Notes under the pieces: generated by a model
What the model saw: only the letters and a program-made list of their open reading frames with translations
The model's database searches: none
What the model was told of the DNA's origin: nothing
Translations under genes and position numbers: made by a program
Source of the DNA: Cyathus striatus
Taxonomy: Eukaryota; Basidiomycota; Agaricomycetes; Agaricales; Nidulariaceae
Reading direction: 5' to 3'
Assembly (NCBI GenBank): GCA_025738555.1
Contig: JAOVFP010000003.1
Span: forward strand, 2,976,001 to 3,040,000
Length of the DNA: 64,000 nt
In this document: piece after piece, positions 32,523-45,983 of the stretch
Layout of the letters: every line of letters starts with the position of its first letter
How positions within the stretch are numbered: position 1 is the stretch's first letter

Positions 32523-35100
32523 TTAACTTCTCGCAAACGCTCGCCTGGGAGGCCTAAACTGACTCATAGTAGCACTCGCACTCGCCCTCGAACCAAGATC
32601 AATCCCAGCCCTTACACCCAATCCATGAATATGATACTGCTCCCCTACAATCTCCTTCGTAGCGACCATAAGCTTATCCAAGCGGTTCACAATTCCAAAA
32701 AGCCACCGATACACCTACGCAAAACATCCTACGTGACTATCATTGGCATTACACTACAAAGGTGGGGAAGAAGGGAAACACACATATACTGGAGTCATTC
32801 CTCAATGTCTCAAGTGTAAGCATCCTAGGCAGCCCATAGTCCTCCTCGGACTCTCTATGAATAACTTCAAGCCCATGCGTCCTTGCAAGGAACCGATGCA
32901 CAAGCGAAGGTGTGGCCTGCGGCAGCGGTTCACCCGTCCTAAGAGAAGACGAAATCATCGCTACAATATCTTTCTTTAGCCTAGCCCACGTCATAGTAAG
33001 GAAAAAAGGACATACTATAAACAGCCAACACATCCCCCTGAAAATCCGAATCCATAAACCTCGTCCGGCGCAAAAATGCCCATGTTCAGGTCGGCTCGAG
33101 ATGCTCCATGATAGACATAAGATTCGATAAGGAATACGACAGTTGCCTTTAACAAAAAAACCCATAAGTCGCACATCCACACCTCTAGAGGACAAACTCA
33201 CAGCTGCAAATCCAAAATGCGCTGATACCGCTGAGCCGGCTAGTGTCCTATCAGCGAAAACTATCCGCAATGAGCTTCGCTCTCAATACGAGAATCAAAG
33301 AACACACCTTAGAGACGACATTAGCCTTCATAAATATCGACCTGTTAAGCTTGCTCCGAACAGCAATCAAACTAGCCACAATATTCTGAATCTCATGCTC
33401 TTCATGTGAATTGGCGAACGAGATAATCGAGCAATAGATGGCTCCGAGCTCCTGTGAGCTCGTCGCAAGCAGATTGCGCTGGTGCTTCCGCAGGGTCGTG
33501 GACGGTGGTAGGAATGATATGATACTAGCGGATGATCAGTGTAATTGGTGGAGGAGAAAAGGGAGCTTACAAGGCATAGAAAACACCAACGTCACAAGCG
33601 TAAATCGTTTCTACACTCCAATCAGCACCTCCCACCAAGAAACGAGGAAAACGCACCCAAGCAACCGTAAACCCAACACCCGGACTCCCAGGCGTAATAA
33701 CATGCTCGTCCTGATACGAGCATCCCACCACCTACGCACCCCCATCAGCCATTTCCCAAAAAATAATTAAAGGAAACACACCAAAGAAGCAGTAACGAAA
33801 AAGATAATATTGATCATGGGATGCACGGCCCAATACAAGCGCCCATGGGGGAACGGGAAGCATACGAAGAAGACGGCTGCGAAACCGTACGGATTTCCAT
33901 GTCCTGATCCAGTAGATATGTACCTTTCCACTCGTCAGAACTACAAATACGAATAGAATAGAAAGAAAGGATACATACCACATAACCATTCCAACAACTC
34001 CACCCATAATCGTACTAACAATCCCAGCAATAAGTCCAAACGCCATATCATCTCTAAACTTCGCAATGGTAAGCTGTCCCATAATACTATACATACCCCA
34101 TCAGTCCCATCCCTTCACATACACATACGACTCACATAGCCCAAACAACCCTATTCTTTACACACCCATCAGCCCCTCCCCCAACAGTATAAGATAAAAA
34201 AACTCACTGTAAGCAAACTCAGCAGAATGCTTAATCAAAAACGGCAACGCCAGCAAAACAGTAAACACTCCCGCCTTATCCGCAAACAACGTATTTCCAT
34301 GTGTAAAGCTCGACGCGGTGTGATAGAAGAGCGTCGTAACCCATTCGAAGGCGTTTCGGGGTGGGAGGGCGTCTGAGTCACGTTGGGTTGGCATGCCTAG
34401 GTCCATGGATTCAATTGGGTGGACGCCTTGGATTACGCCTGTGGGAGGGGGGGTTAGATAAGAGAGGAGGCAGGGGAAGGAGGGAAGGACGAACCTGGAT
34501 CTTCATCATCGTCATTCTCAATGTTTTCCGGCACATCGTACTTGTTCCACTTGAACAATCGGCGTATGGGCGTCCACAGGCGCGGTTTATCCCTCGTTTC
34601 TTCCGGGTGCAGAACTGCGTCGAGCTGTAGTGCGCGTTGTCAGTTTCGTTTCACAGACGAAAACGACAAAACAAAACAAAGGATGAGGAGAGGAAGAAAG
34701 GGAAAGCGACGTGCCATCTCAAGTACAACCCCCGCAAACTGCATCAAATGGTACTGATACACAACAATGAAACAAATAATGATGCGGAGGAACATCTACA
34801 CCCTCTGGTCTCTCATCACTAAAAAGCGGCCAGGTTCCAATACCTCGTGCCTACATCCCCACCGGCGTCGCATTTCAAAAAAGAAGGCAGAAGACAAGCC
34901 TAACATCCCTCCTAAACTCACCCAACACCCTCCCAAGCTCCCCCTTCCCACCCCAATCCCACCACCAACTCCCCCTAGACCCACCCACATCCCGAGCCAC
35001 GCTCTAACCACCACCACACCCTCTCCACACACACCCAAAAGCGGCCCCGCACTAATCCCAAGCAAAAGATATATAAGTGTATGTTGTCAGTTGTACCAGA
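32523..35100 (-). pseudogene. ArAE_2 / BRE4-like membrane transporter, multi-exon pseudogene
   Basis: Read right to left, the pieces follow family order: a hydrophobic N-terminal part (about 35065-34800), LWTPIRRLFKWNKYD, then ESMDLGMPTQRDSDALPPRN, NTLFADKAGVFTVLLALPFL, MGQLTIAKFRDDMAFGL, VVGMVMWY, GSGHGNPYGFAAV, RLYWAVHPMINIIFFVTASL, YQDEHVITPGSPGVGF, ELGAIYCSIISFANS, RYQRILDLQL, FMDSDFQGDVLAV, ISSSLRTGEPLPQ, HGLEVIHRESEEDYGLPR and KLMVATKEIVGEQYHIHG. This is a fungal multi-pass protein related to brefeldin-A sensitivity protein 4 and aromatic-acid exporters (DUF2421 region at the end). Against the expected frame I see TAG at 33240-33242 and TGA at 33086-33088 (both where family members have Trp-containing strings, as I recall), a 2-nt indel near 34750-34769 relative to the copy at 63.6 kb, and a possible extra T at 32697-32701. 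The 5' start is unclear. Confidence 0.75.
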
Positions 35101-36904
35101 TCTAGACTAAGCAGACTGGGGCGGAGGATGAACGAAAAGGAAACGAAAAGAAACGCGTGCGTTCAGAATCACTGGCAAGTTTGGCTAATGCCGTTAAATC
35201 CGTGCATTAAATGAGCGCTTTGCGAGTCTTGCCAACTTGTGCTAACTCGACTCGCACCAAGCTTACACTGTACTCTACTCAAACTCTACTTCTACTGTCG
35301 AAGCGTTCAGGAGGATGCGCTTCTCTTTTCTCAGTCTTTCTCTATACCCGTCGCTTCTTTTACGCGGGTGCTGACGGCCATAACTATGTGCCAGTGATAA
35401 CTAACTATAGGACTCGGATATCGATTGGGAATGACGCAGGTTAATTGTCATGGTAGACGGCGGCGGTGACTTAGGGACAAGGATGCGATATGTGGCAGTT
35501 GGTACTCGAAGGTACTCGCTGCTGACTAGTTCAATGTAGTCCTGAGACTATTCGAACGCAAAATAATCCTATTTTAACGGAGGGCGGTAAACCACCTACA
35601 TGGTAAATATCGAGCCACGTTATCGCCCTTCCTTCTAATTATTGATTAGATCTCTCATAAGGTATAGGCTGGCGATGACCGTCAAGCACATACTAAGTAC
35701 TTACATGAAATTCCCCACAGATAGCGTTATGAAAGATCATCTGAATCGCGGGTTAATAGCCTGCTTTTGATCTAACTGGTTATGAAACATGCCTCTTTCC
35801 AGCTCTTTCCATCCAACAAGCGCTTTCGAGGATCTTTAGCGTCGATTTCAATCCCAAATTCCTGGGCTTCGATAGGAAAAGAGGTATGAATCTCTATTTC
35901 TCCTCCATCTGCAAGTCTTCATTCTTTATTGTTTGTTTATTTATAAGTGCGAACGTCGGAAGATTGCAACTGCGCAACGTACTCCTTACACACCTAACCC
36001 ACGGTCGAGGATCACCCTACCCGTTTCATCCATACAATTCCAAAACATCCTCTCTCCTCCCCAACCTATTTCCTAGTTACTATTGACATATCATTCTACA
36101 CCAAGAAGGTTCTTGTTCGAGGGGGAGGTTCCTTCCATCGCTATGCAGAAGGCTTATCATGCGTTTAGTGGAACTGACTATTTAGGAGCTTGCACAGCCT
36201 TGCAGTACCTTGATATGTAACGACGACGATCGATTCATTGATGCTCCACTGTCCAGAGCTCCAGGTCTTCTGCATCCTACTTATTAGCGTGCATTTTCCT
36301 TGCATCACAACTTCTTTCTCATTTTAGCCTTATGAATTGTCGTCTTTTATCACGAATGCCGTGTTAATGCCTATCACGTCAATTAGGAATATATCGGCTC
36401 GGCTCCTTATCTACGTCCCTCCTTGGACATTCGTAAGCTGTGGTAAGTAAGTCACCGAATAGGATTAAACGTGACATAAATACTTGTATAAAACTTCCGA
36501 CCATCAGGCGATAGATGATATGAAGATGGCCCGGTGCGAATATCATACCCCCTCACTGCCCCCCCAGTTCCTGCAGAATGTATTCCTAGGAGATAGATAC
36601 AGAAATACACGCAACAATCACAGTCAATGACGCCGCCGTGACGGGACTTCAGCCACGCATGTTACTGAAGTCCTCTTCGGATGCCATACATAATGACGTA
36701 CAGAAGCCGAACGGGCCCTGCGTTTCAATTTTTTAAAATCACATTCAGGTCAAGCCGATGTGCTGAACGGAAGACCATCAAAATAATGTCACTTGTGTCT
36801 GAATGATACCTGCGTCCTGTTACTTTAATATAACCTTCGAACTGTAATATGTAACTTTCAACGCCCACTTCTTCTTTTTCGTTCCCTATCCTTTGCCGCC
36901 ACAT
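35101..36904. other. Intergenic stretch, promoter side of cyclase copy 1
   Basis: No supported gene; open frames (35211-35444, 35886-36086) carry no domain. A short repeat shared with about 27835 lies at about 35451-35490. The last 80 bp (ACTTTCAACGCCCACTTCTT to CCTTTGCCGCCACAT) form the 5' leader of cyclase copy 1 and resemble the leaders of copies 2 and 3. Confidence 0.4.
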
Positions 36905-39718
36905 ATGCCTTACGAGCCCTACCAGGAGATTACAGAGGTGAAGCCCACGAAGATCGAGAACTGGCGGGTAAAGTATCTTGGTGGGACGAAGAAGGAATGG
37001 GTGTATCTAAATGACGAGGAGGCCGCCAAATGGCCTCTTTCCGACCTCGAAAAATATAACCTCGGCCTGCCCATTGTACGTTTACCTCTCAATCCTTTAC
37101 TCAACATCTTGATCTTAAATCAACACGTAGGAAGAACACTTGAAGAGTCTGAAAAAAGCAACAACACCTCTCGAAGCCGCGCAGAATGGGTACCGATTGA
37201 TGAAACGCGCTCAGTCGCCCGACGGAGATTTTCCCGGAGCCTGCACGGACGTGCTGTTCCTTACTCCCATGTACACGTTCGCATTCTATGCTTTAGGGTT
37301 TGAGCTTCCGGAACATCAGCGAATTGAGCAAATTCGTTACTTGTTGTCTGTTGCGAGTCCGGAGGATGGTGGTTGGGCCATGTACGTTCCCCTTCTCTCT
37401 TCGTGTGTGTATAGATGGTTAATTGTTTGTAGGGCACCCGGGGATCCTTCGACTGTGTTTGGGACGACGATTAATTATACTAGTCTAAGGATTTTAGGAC
37501 TTAGTGCGGATCATCCAGCTATGAAGAAAGCGAGGATGACGCTGAAGGGAATGGGTAATTATTCACTGATACATTTCTTATTCACTGCTTAACATAATAC
37601 AGGTGGGGTGCTCGGTTCATCCATCTGGGGAAAATTCTGGCTTGCCCTGTTAAATCTGTACGAATGGGATGGCTTAAACTCCATTCCACCCGAAATCTGG
37701 TATGTCTTAAAATACCCTCCGAACTCCCCTCTAACCACACCCCAAGGCTTCTCCCAGATTGGCTCCCAATTCATCCTGGAAAATGGTACATGTTCACCCG
37801 CGCATTCCACCACCCCATGAGTTACCTTTACCGCGCCCGGTTCGCGGCACCGCTTACCGAACTTGGTAAACAACTGCGCAAGGTTCTTACGCTTTCACAT
37901 TAAATCTCCCTCCATCACATCTCATATTTGCGTAGGAATTGTATGTAGAAGATTACGACACAATCGACTGGCCGAAATGGCGCGACGTAACAGTCGAAGG
38001 CGACGAACACGTTGGCATATCAACCATAATGAAAGTTTCATTCTTCTTCCTCAACAATTTCATGGAGAAGTATCCTATCGACTGGCTCTTCAAGCGCTCA
38101 CTTCACCGTGTTTATGAACAATCCCGGTTCGAAGTGGAAAATACAAATTACTACTCGATCGTGTCTTGTTGCGCCGCTTTGCATCTTCTTGTGCAGGGTC
38201 ATGCAAAAGGTCTAGAGAGCGAAACGGTAAAGAAGCAGAAGGAGGCGATCAAGGGGTATTTATGGATGTTCCCTGAAGGGATGCATGTTACTGTGTCTAC
38301 TGGAATTCCCGCGTGGGCAGGGTCGTTTATGGCTCATGCGCTAGTGGAGACGGGATTGTGCGAAGTGGAGGAGAATCAGGAATCGATTGAGAGGTTGATT
38401 AAGTTCCTTGGGGAGGAGCAGATGTTAGATAATTCAAAGCATTGGCCTGAGGATTATAGGCAGTACCGCAAGGGCGGTTGGTAAGTTCTTTTCATTTTTC
38501 GTATTGACTTGGCTTAACGTGAATTTATCGTAGGGTGTTTGGGTTGAAGAATGAGAATGGGTACCTCTTGACAGATTGTACAGGCGAAACACTCAGCGCT
38601 ATCTTGCACCTCTCGCATAAACTCAAGTATGTACCGCCCCCATCTCTTCTCATCTACAATTAAGCTAATCCTCTGGAAGGCCAGAAGACCGTATGCCAGA
38701 ATGGCGCCTCCGGCTCGCCGTCGACCTGTTGCTCATGGTGCAGTCTGCAGATGGTGGCTATCCTGGGTACGAAGAGCGCCGTGGGGCGGATTATCTGGAA
38801 CTACTTAATCCTTCCCAGGAATTTGGTATGTCATATTCGGTGGGCAAACTTGTTGATTTAACTGCTGATATGCTGTGATAGATGCTGTGATGGTGGATTA
38901 TTCGACGGCTGAAGTTACAACTTCCGCCTCCGGTGCGCTTTGCGACTTTAGGGAGCGGTATAACTACCGGTCCAAGGACATCGAGTACGTTTTCCTCCGT
39001 GCCCTTTGTTTTGCAATCACTAATCTCATACCTATAGCCGCTGCCTGAAACGCGTTGTAGCATACTACCACAACACGCAACACCCCAGCGGTGGGTGGAC
39101 CGCCTCCTGGGGGATCTATATGATGTACGGCACATTCTTCGCTCTGCGCGGACTATCGAAGATCGGGAAGGAGTACTATAGCAATAGCGACTGTGTAAGG
39201 CGTGCATGTGACTTCTTGGTTAGTGTGCAACATGCAGATGGTGGGTGGGGGGAAGATCGGTTGGTAAGTTCTTTTCGTTCCTGTTTTTGAATTATATATG
39301 ATGCTGATCGATTTATAATAGGGTGTGAAAGTGAAACATTTCGTACAAGGGACTAAAGCAAACATGGCGCAGACAAGCTGGGCTGTCCTTGGGTTGATTT
39401 ATGCTAAGTACCCTGATAAAAGTGTTATTCAGCGCGCGGTGAAGAGGGTTATGGATGGCCAGCTTCCTGTATGTTCTTTCTCTTTATTTTCTTGAGATTG
39501 TGTTGTTGATAAAGATATGTGATAGGACGGATCGTGGCCAAATGAAGCACCCACTGGGTACGCGTTCAGGACTTTCGCCATGACATATCCGTTCTACAAG
39601 TAAGTGTCGGTTTATGGTTTTGTGGGAATGAGACTAACGGGTGTTTACTTGTAGGATTATATTCCCGACTTGGATGCTTGGTGTTGCACATCGGTATTTG
39701 AATGAGGAGCCTATGTAG
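36905..39718 (+). CDS. Oxidosqualene cyclase-like terpene cyclase, copy 1
   Basis: Thirteen exons with 12 short introns give a protein of the usual OSC length (about 730 residues). ATG 36905 (MPYEPYQEITEVKPTKIENW) aligns with the starts of copies 2 and 3. In order: [19 protein letters not shown] (typical OSC N-terminus), [117 protein letters not shown], several QW-type repeats ([47 protein letters not shown]) and [20 protein letters not shown] at the end. OSCs protonate 2,3-oxidosqualene through the Asp of the DCTAE motif (here DCTGE, 38574-38588) at the ER or lipid-droplet membrane. The NGSQLWD segment of lanosterol synthases is TGIPAWAG here. A sterol or a specialised triterpene product are both possible; the tandem copies favour the latter. 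No disabling change was seen. Confidence 0.85.
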
Positions 39719-40794
39719 GGTTTAGTCTAGGGGGAGTGGTAGGGTACTTATTTGTTAGCTACGTATATTCAACTATATCATTCGTTAATACATAGTTTTT
39801 CTGTATCATTGGGGAGAGCTGTGCAGTGTGGCGTACTAAAGTTCAACTTAAGCTTCAGTTACTGACTTCAATACAGTCATCCCTGTCTGTACAGAAGACC
39901 CTTATCTGGGCTAAGCCGGACTATTATTTCCGGAGAGGGCCGTTATGTACCGCAATCAACTTATTACTCGACAGCGCATAATGCATAAACTTGACATATT
40001 TATAAACACTGACCTACTTATTCAAGTTAGAGTCCCGTACTTTTTCAGCAACGAGAGCTTCTTCATAAGCAAAGTTGCTCTCCGTCAAGCGAGCCTAGTT
40101 TTTCCTGCTTACTTTATGTGAAACCTTTATTTCTCCAAGAAGTAATAATTCAACATTGTGGGGAGAAATTTAGGATATTTAATACGGAAATGCAACTCTC
40201 GGTTCCCATAAAATATGTATGTGAAGTACATTTACATTCGGTTCGGTAAATATTTTGACAGGGGATCCGAGATAGAGGAAAGTTATGTATTTTGCCTCTC
40301 CCGAAAGGTATGGATTATAGAATAGCGCAAAAAATACATAACTCCCCGCCTACCGACTTGGTGGATGTGAAAAAGTATTAAAATACGCAGAGTACGTATT
40401 TAGGCAGTATGTATTTAGACAGAGATGACTGTATGAATGTCTTAACTATCAATTCCTGCCCGTTTCCTTTCCATCCCTTGTAATAAATTTGTATCATCCA
40501 GGCCCTATTATGTTAAGTTTTAATGGAATTGGCATGTGTCAATACCGGTCTCTGATACCTATGTCTTTCTTTCTTCTAGCATGACACCTGTTTCATTTAT
40601 TTTATCTACTCTACTAATTTATAAGGACTGTCTCGACGAAGAATCCGGTTTAAAGTTCCTTTCTAGAATAATTAATCTCGATTCTCTTGAAAAGCAAAGA
40701 CCTTTGCCCTTACACCGTTACATTAATATAATCTTCCAACAAATTTCCAACACCCGCTTGCAGTTTTTCGTTCCATATCCCTTACCCACCATAT
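39719..40794. other. Spacer between cyclase copies 1 and 2, with copy-2 promoter
   Basis: No gene is seen. The final 180 bp (ATAAGGACTGTCTCGACGAA to TTCGTTCCATATCCCTTAC) are clearly related to the same interval before copy 3 (about 51027-51190), so the promoter was duplicated with the gene. Confidence 0.55.
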
Positions 40795-43736
40795 ATGCCT
40801 TGCCTGCCCTACAAAGAGTCCACAGAGGTGCGACCCACGAAGATCGAGAATTGGCGAGTTAAGTATCTTGGTGGGACGAAGAAGGAATGGGTGTATCTAA
40901 CTGACGAAGAGGCTGCCAAATGGCCCCTTTCCGACCTCGACAGATATAACCTCGGCCTCCTCAACGTACGTTTTCCTCTCCACCCCAACTTCCCAACATC
41001 TCCATACTAAATCGAAATGTAGGAAGACCACCTGAAGAGTCTGAGTAAAGCAACAACACCTCTCGAAGCCGCACAAAATGCGTACCGAATAATGAAACGC
41101 GCTCAGTCGCCAGACGGAGACTATCCAGGAGTCTGCACGGACGTGCAGTTCCTCACTCCCATGTACACCTTCGCATTTTATGCTTTGGGATTTGAGATCC
41201 CAGAACACCAGCGTATGGAGCAGATTCGCTATATTCTGTCTCTTGCGAGCCCAGAAGATGGTGGTTGGGCAATGTACGGTTTTTCTTCTTGTGTGGTTGG
41301 AAGGATGGATAATTGGACTGTGCAGGGCTCCTGGGGATCCCTCGACTGTGTTCGGAACGTCGCTAAACTACACCAGTTTGTGGATTTTGGGACTTAGCGC
41401 AGATCACCCGGCTATGAAAAAGGCGAGGATGACACTAAAGGGAATGGGTAATTATTCACTGCCATCCTAGTTGTTCACAACTGACTGCTTTATAGGAGGT
41501 GTCCTCGGCTCATCAATCTGGGGGAAGTTCTGGCTTGCCCTGCTAAATCTGTACGAGTGGGATGGCTTGAACTCCATCCCACCCGAAATATGGTATGCCA
41601 ACAAAAAATAAACCTCTTGAAGCCGTTCACCTACATGAGTACACTCTCAGGCTCCTGCCAGATTGGCTCCCATTCCACCCCTCGAAATGGTACATGTTCA
41701 TCCGCTCATTCCACCACCCGATGAGCTACCTCTACCGCGTCCGGTACGCAGCACCACTTACGGACCTTGGTAGAAATTTGCGCAAGGTACCCCCTTCCTT
41801 CCCTCTCCAACTTTCACAATTCTGATGTCAAACCGATAGGAATTGTACGTGGAGGACTATGAAACAATCGACTGGCCTAAATGGCGGGACATCACAACCC
41901 AAGGCGACGAACACGTAGGCATATCAAGTGTAATGAAAATAGCGTTCTACTTCTTCAACAACTTTGTGGAGAAGTATCCTATCGGACCGCTTGTCCGCCG
42001 CGCCCTCCACCGCGTCTATGAACAATCCCGGTTCGAAGTAGAAAATACAAATTATTACTCGGTCGTGTCGTGCTGTGCTGCTTTGCATCTTATAGTGCAG
42101 AGCCATGCGAAAGGTGTAGAGAGCGAGACGGTCAAGAAGCAGAAGGAGGCGATTAAGGGCTATTTATGGATGTCCCCTGAAGGGATGCATGTTACTGTGT
42201 CCACTGGTATTCCAGCGTGGGCGGGGGCGCTTATGGCTCATGCGCTGGTGGAGACGGGGTTGTGCGATTTGGAGGAGAATCAGGAGTCGATTGAGAGGTT
42301 GATTAAGTTCCTTGGGGACGAGCAGATGTTGGATAATTCGAAGCATTGGCCTGAGGATTATAGGCAATATCGTAAGGGGGGTTGGTAAGTCCTTTTCGTT
42401 TTTATTATTGACTTGGCTTAACGTGAAATTATCTTAGGGTGTTTGGGTTGAAGAATGAGAATGGGTACCTCTTGACGGATTGTACAGGCGAAACGCTGAG
42501 CGCTATCTTGCACCTCTCGCATAAACTCAAGTATGTAACCTCCGCATCTCCTTCCCTTCCCATGAGTCCTCAAATAAACTAGACCAGAAGACCGCATGCC
42601 GGAATGGCGCCTTAGACTTGCTGTTGACCTTCTCCTCATGGTGCAGTCCGCTGATGGTGGTTTTCCAGTGTATGAAAAACGTCGTGGGGCAGATTATCTG
42701 GAACTGCTTAATCCTTCCCAGGAATTCGGTGTGTATTTTGTCTTTGGGTAGAGTTTGGGAGGTGGCTGATGGAAAGGATAGATGCTGTGATGGTGGATTA
42801 TTCGACAGCGGAAGTTACTACCTCCGCCTCAGGTGCACTGTGCGACTTTAGGGAGCGGTATACCTATCGCTCCAAGGATATAGAGTACGACCTCCCAGCC
42901 CCTTTCTCTTCCCCGCTAACGCCTTACTAAACTTCAGCCGCTGCCTAAAACGCGTAGTAGACTACTACCACAATACACAACACCCAACCGGGGGGTGGAC
43001 TGCTTTCTGGGGTATATACATGATATACGGAACGTTCTTCGCCTTGCGCGGGCTATCGAAGATCGGGAAGGAATTTCATTCCAATAGCGAGTGTGTTAGG
43101 CGCGCTTGTGACTTTTTGGTTAGTGTCCAGCATGCTGATGGAGGGTGGGGGGAAGATCGGTCGGTGAGTTGTTTCTAGTTTCATTCGAGTTTTGACTGTA
43201 TTCGTTGAAGTGAAGTTGGTGTCGCGTTGTTTTTATTCTTATGTTCATCGACTCTACTCGTGTTACGAGGCTTTGTTTATTTTTGAGCTGAGTACTGATT
43301 ATTTTGCAATAGGGGTTGAAACTGAAGCGGTTCGTACAAGGGACTAAAGCGAATATGGCACAGACAGGCTGGGCTGTTCTTGGGTTGATGTATGCAAAGT
43401 ATCCTGATAAGAGTGTGATTCAACGCGCGGTGAAGAGGGTTATGGATGAGCAGCTTCCTGTATGTCCAGGACTTTCTTTGCACATCCTTGAGATTGGATT
43501 GTTTATAATGATACTTATGTGGTAGGATGGATCGTGGCCAAATGAAGCACTCACTGGGTGCGCGTTTAGAACTTTCGCCATGACGTATCCTTTTTATAAG
43601 TCAGTGCATGTTTATGTGTTTGTGGGATTGGGACTAACGGGTGGATACATGTAGGATCATATTCCCGACTTGGATGCTTGGTGTTGCACATCGGTATTTA
43701 AATGAGGAACCTATGCAGTTTTTTTCGCATCATTGA
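40795..43736 (+). CDS. Oxidosqualene cyclase-like terpene cyclase, copy 2
   Basis: Tandem paralogue of copy 1 with the same exon structure. ATG 40795 encodes [21 protein letters not shown] followed the frame across the junctions (for example GTACGG...GTGCAG after GGWAM; GTATGC...CTCAG after PPEIW; GTGTGT...GATAG after NPSQEF; GTGAGT...AATAG after EDRS) without meeting a stop or frameshift. Key features: [55 protein letters not shown], the catalytic-motif equivalent DCTGE at 42478-42492, and QW-type repeats [11 protein letters not shown] and [12 protein letters not shown]. The C-terminus is seven residues longer than copy 1 (QFFSHH after NEEPM, ending at TGA 43734-43736) because the stop codon of copy 1 is replaced by CAG. 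Differences from copy 1 are spread evenly, and both seem to be under constraint. Product unknown. Confidence 0.85.
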
Positions 43737-44517
43737 GGGAGTGATGAGATTTGATTCGGGAGAGTGGTGTAGTGTGACATACTAAAGCTCAACTGTTGAA
43801 GCTTCAATATCAATATGAATGTCTTAGTAACTACATGCTAGCGGAGTAGCGGATAGCTGAATAAATTCTTGCTCGTTTCCTTTCTATTTTTTGTGCCATC
43901 TGTACATAGGCTCTATGGAACTAGCATGTGAACAATGCAAATTAAAGATGCGGATGCTCGATAACAGATAAGTATAAGGTGTCGGAATGTGGGATCGTCG
44001 GCGATACGCAAGAACAAAATACTTACCGGGCAACTCCAATATACGTAAGTAAGTAACAACCCGGCCGAAGTCCATGAGTTAATCATGAAATTCGCTCACT
44101 GTTAATTCTCATGTCAGGAACTTCGACTTGAGGTTGTCGAGGCCTCGCTCGAAGTTGGCTCGAAGACTTTTTTGCTTGCGGAGATGCGATTACTAATACT
44201 AATTGTTCATGAGAGTACTTACATAATGCAACTGAAAACGTATCGCTCACGTGGTCTGAGTTTGACGGACCGCTCACTATCGGCGCTTACCGAACGTTTA
44301 CCAATGTCCTGTTTACTCTGAGTTCTTGTCTTACTGTAACGTACAGGCAGGTACCTGAGGCTCCCCCAACAGACTCCCGTGTCTCATAACCCCTCCTAAC
44401 CCCACCCACAACTGGCCTCTGCATGAGCAACTCTGACTTGTAACAACATTTTTGGACCTGTTCGGACTTTTGATAAGCCTAATAAGTCGGAAAGTCGCAC
44501 GACTCACAAGTCTACAA
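43737..44517. other. Intergenic stretch up to the PIF/Harbinger element
   Basis: No gene is seen. It includes the 3' flank of cyclase copy 2; sequence from about 43900 on has no partner in the window. The insertion site of the transposon is at 44518-44520. Confidence 0.4.
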
Positions 44518-44986
44518 GTTAGAGTGTATTTGCAACCGCTTTGAGTGAACTTTCTCACTCGCACTTAAGCGAGTTTCAACTAAACCAGCAGCTCCAAGCC
44601 TCCGAGGACCAAAATTGGGTGTCAGGTCATGGCACCTATTACATCATGCTTGTCACCACTTGCCTGAGCCATTGAGCGGCAGCGACCTCTCTCCATCCTA
44701 CCATGTTTTCACTAATCTTGCCTATCATCTTGATACTTCTTGATCCTATGATGAATGGAAATCAGCTACATCACATTTACGACACAGTGCCCTTAGAAGA
44801 GAGGGATTTTGCAAGTTGGCAGGAAATAGCAGAACTGGAGGAGCCTGAGCATGCATGACCAAGACAGGGAGGAAGTTGGATAACAGAGGAATTCATCATG
44901 GGTCTTGACTGACGTGATTGTTTGTATCGCTTTCGGTATGTATGGTAGAAGTAATTTATCATTGATCAATATATTAATTACAATCT

Positions 44987-45919
44987 ATGCACCTAAGTTT
45001 TTACACAGAGGAACTTCTGGATTTGACATGGGTATTTCAAATACCTCCAGTGTTCATCACAAAATCACGGCACCACTTTACCGCACTTGAAGCACTGGGT
45101 CTGCTTCTTGCACGGTACAAATCAGCTTGTGATCAAAATGACCTTGCCATGCTGTATCAATGCTCACAAACTGCAATTTCTGAAGTTGTCAATGAATTAT
45201 CTCTATTTCTTGACAATAGATAGGGACATCTTCTCGGTCTTGACAATAACAACTTACTTTCCCAAGAGAGGCTTGTGTTTTATGCAGATGCAATCTTTCA
45301 AGCAGGTTCACCAATGAGGTCTATTTACGGCTTCATTGACTGTACCATTCGTCCCATGTGCCGCCCAGCTTCTTTCCAGCACCAAGGATATAATGGGTAC
45401 AAGAAAGTTCATGCACTGAAGTACCAGGTTGTCATGCTTCCTGATGGCATGACTGGTCATGTTCACGGGCCAGAGGTTGGACGGCACAATGACAACTACC
45501 TTCTTGCTCAATCTGGACTTTTAACTTGAGCAGCACAGCATGCAGTTCGGCCTATGACTAATGAAAACACACCACCAGAAGACTGATTTCTTCAAGTATT
45601 TGGGGATCCAGCATATGGAAACAGTCATCAGATTATTAGCCCATATGCGGGGCTTGCTCCTAGAACAGAACAACAGATGGAATGGAATCTGGCAATGGCC
45701 TCATTGTGCATTGAAGTTGAGCATGGGTTTGGAGGTACACTTCGTTTATTTCCATTCCTCAATGCGTGGTGGAAACACCAGATATATAGGTCACCACTGG
45801 GTATTTATTACCGTGTTGGACTCCTATTGACCAATGCACACAACTGTCTGTGCCCTAATCAAACTTCTCAGTACTTCAATTGTGAGCCACCCACATTAGA
45901 AGAATACTTTCGTAATTAA
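44987..45919 (+). pseudogene. PIF/Harbinger DDE transposase (HARBI1-like), with in-frame stops
   Basis: The N-terminal part reads FTALEALGLLLARYKSACDQ then SQTAISEVVNELSLFLDNR, a helix-turn-helix region. The catalytic part reads SIYGFIDCTIRPMCRP (first Asp), YNGYKKVHALKYQVVMLPDG, GPEVGRHNDNYLLAQSG (second Asp region), FGDPAYG, and ASLCIEVEHGFGGTLRLFP with the Glu. It ends LEEYFRN at 45919. Stops interrupt the frame: TAG at 45221-45223 (RxGHLL, where Trp is expected), TGA at about 45527-45529 and TGA at about 45589. No plausible introns remove them all. The copy is therefore inactive unless stops are bypassed. Upstream coding before 44987 was not resolved. Confidence 0.82.
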
Positions 45920-45983
45920 CTCAAATAAAATTCAATTCTTAGAGACTAGATGCACTAGTATGTAACTACAACTTAATACTTAG

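Noticed and set aside
34796..35065. Independent glycine-rich 89-codon gene
   Set aside because: Its position and hydrophobic character fit the N-terminal membrane part of the ArAE_2-like pseudogene that continues downstream.
36905..43736. Bacterial-type squalene-hopene cyclase transferred to the fungus
   Set aside because: The copies lack the DxDD motif and have the eukaryotic OSC N-terminus, DCTxE motif and many introns.
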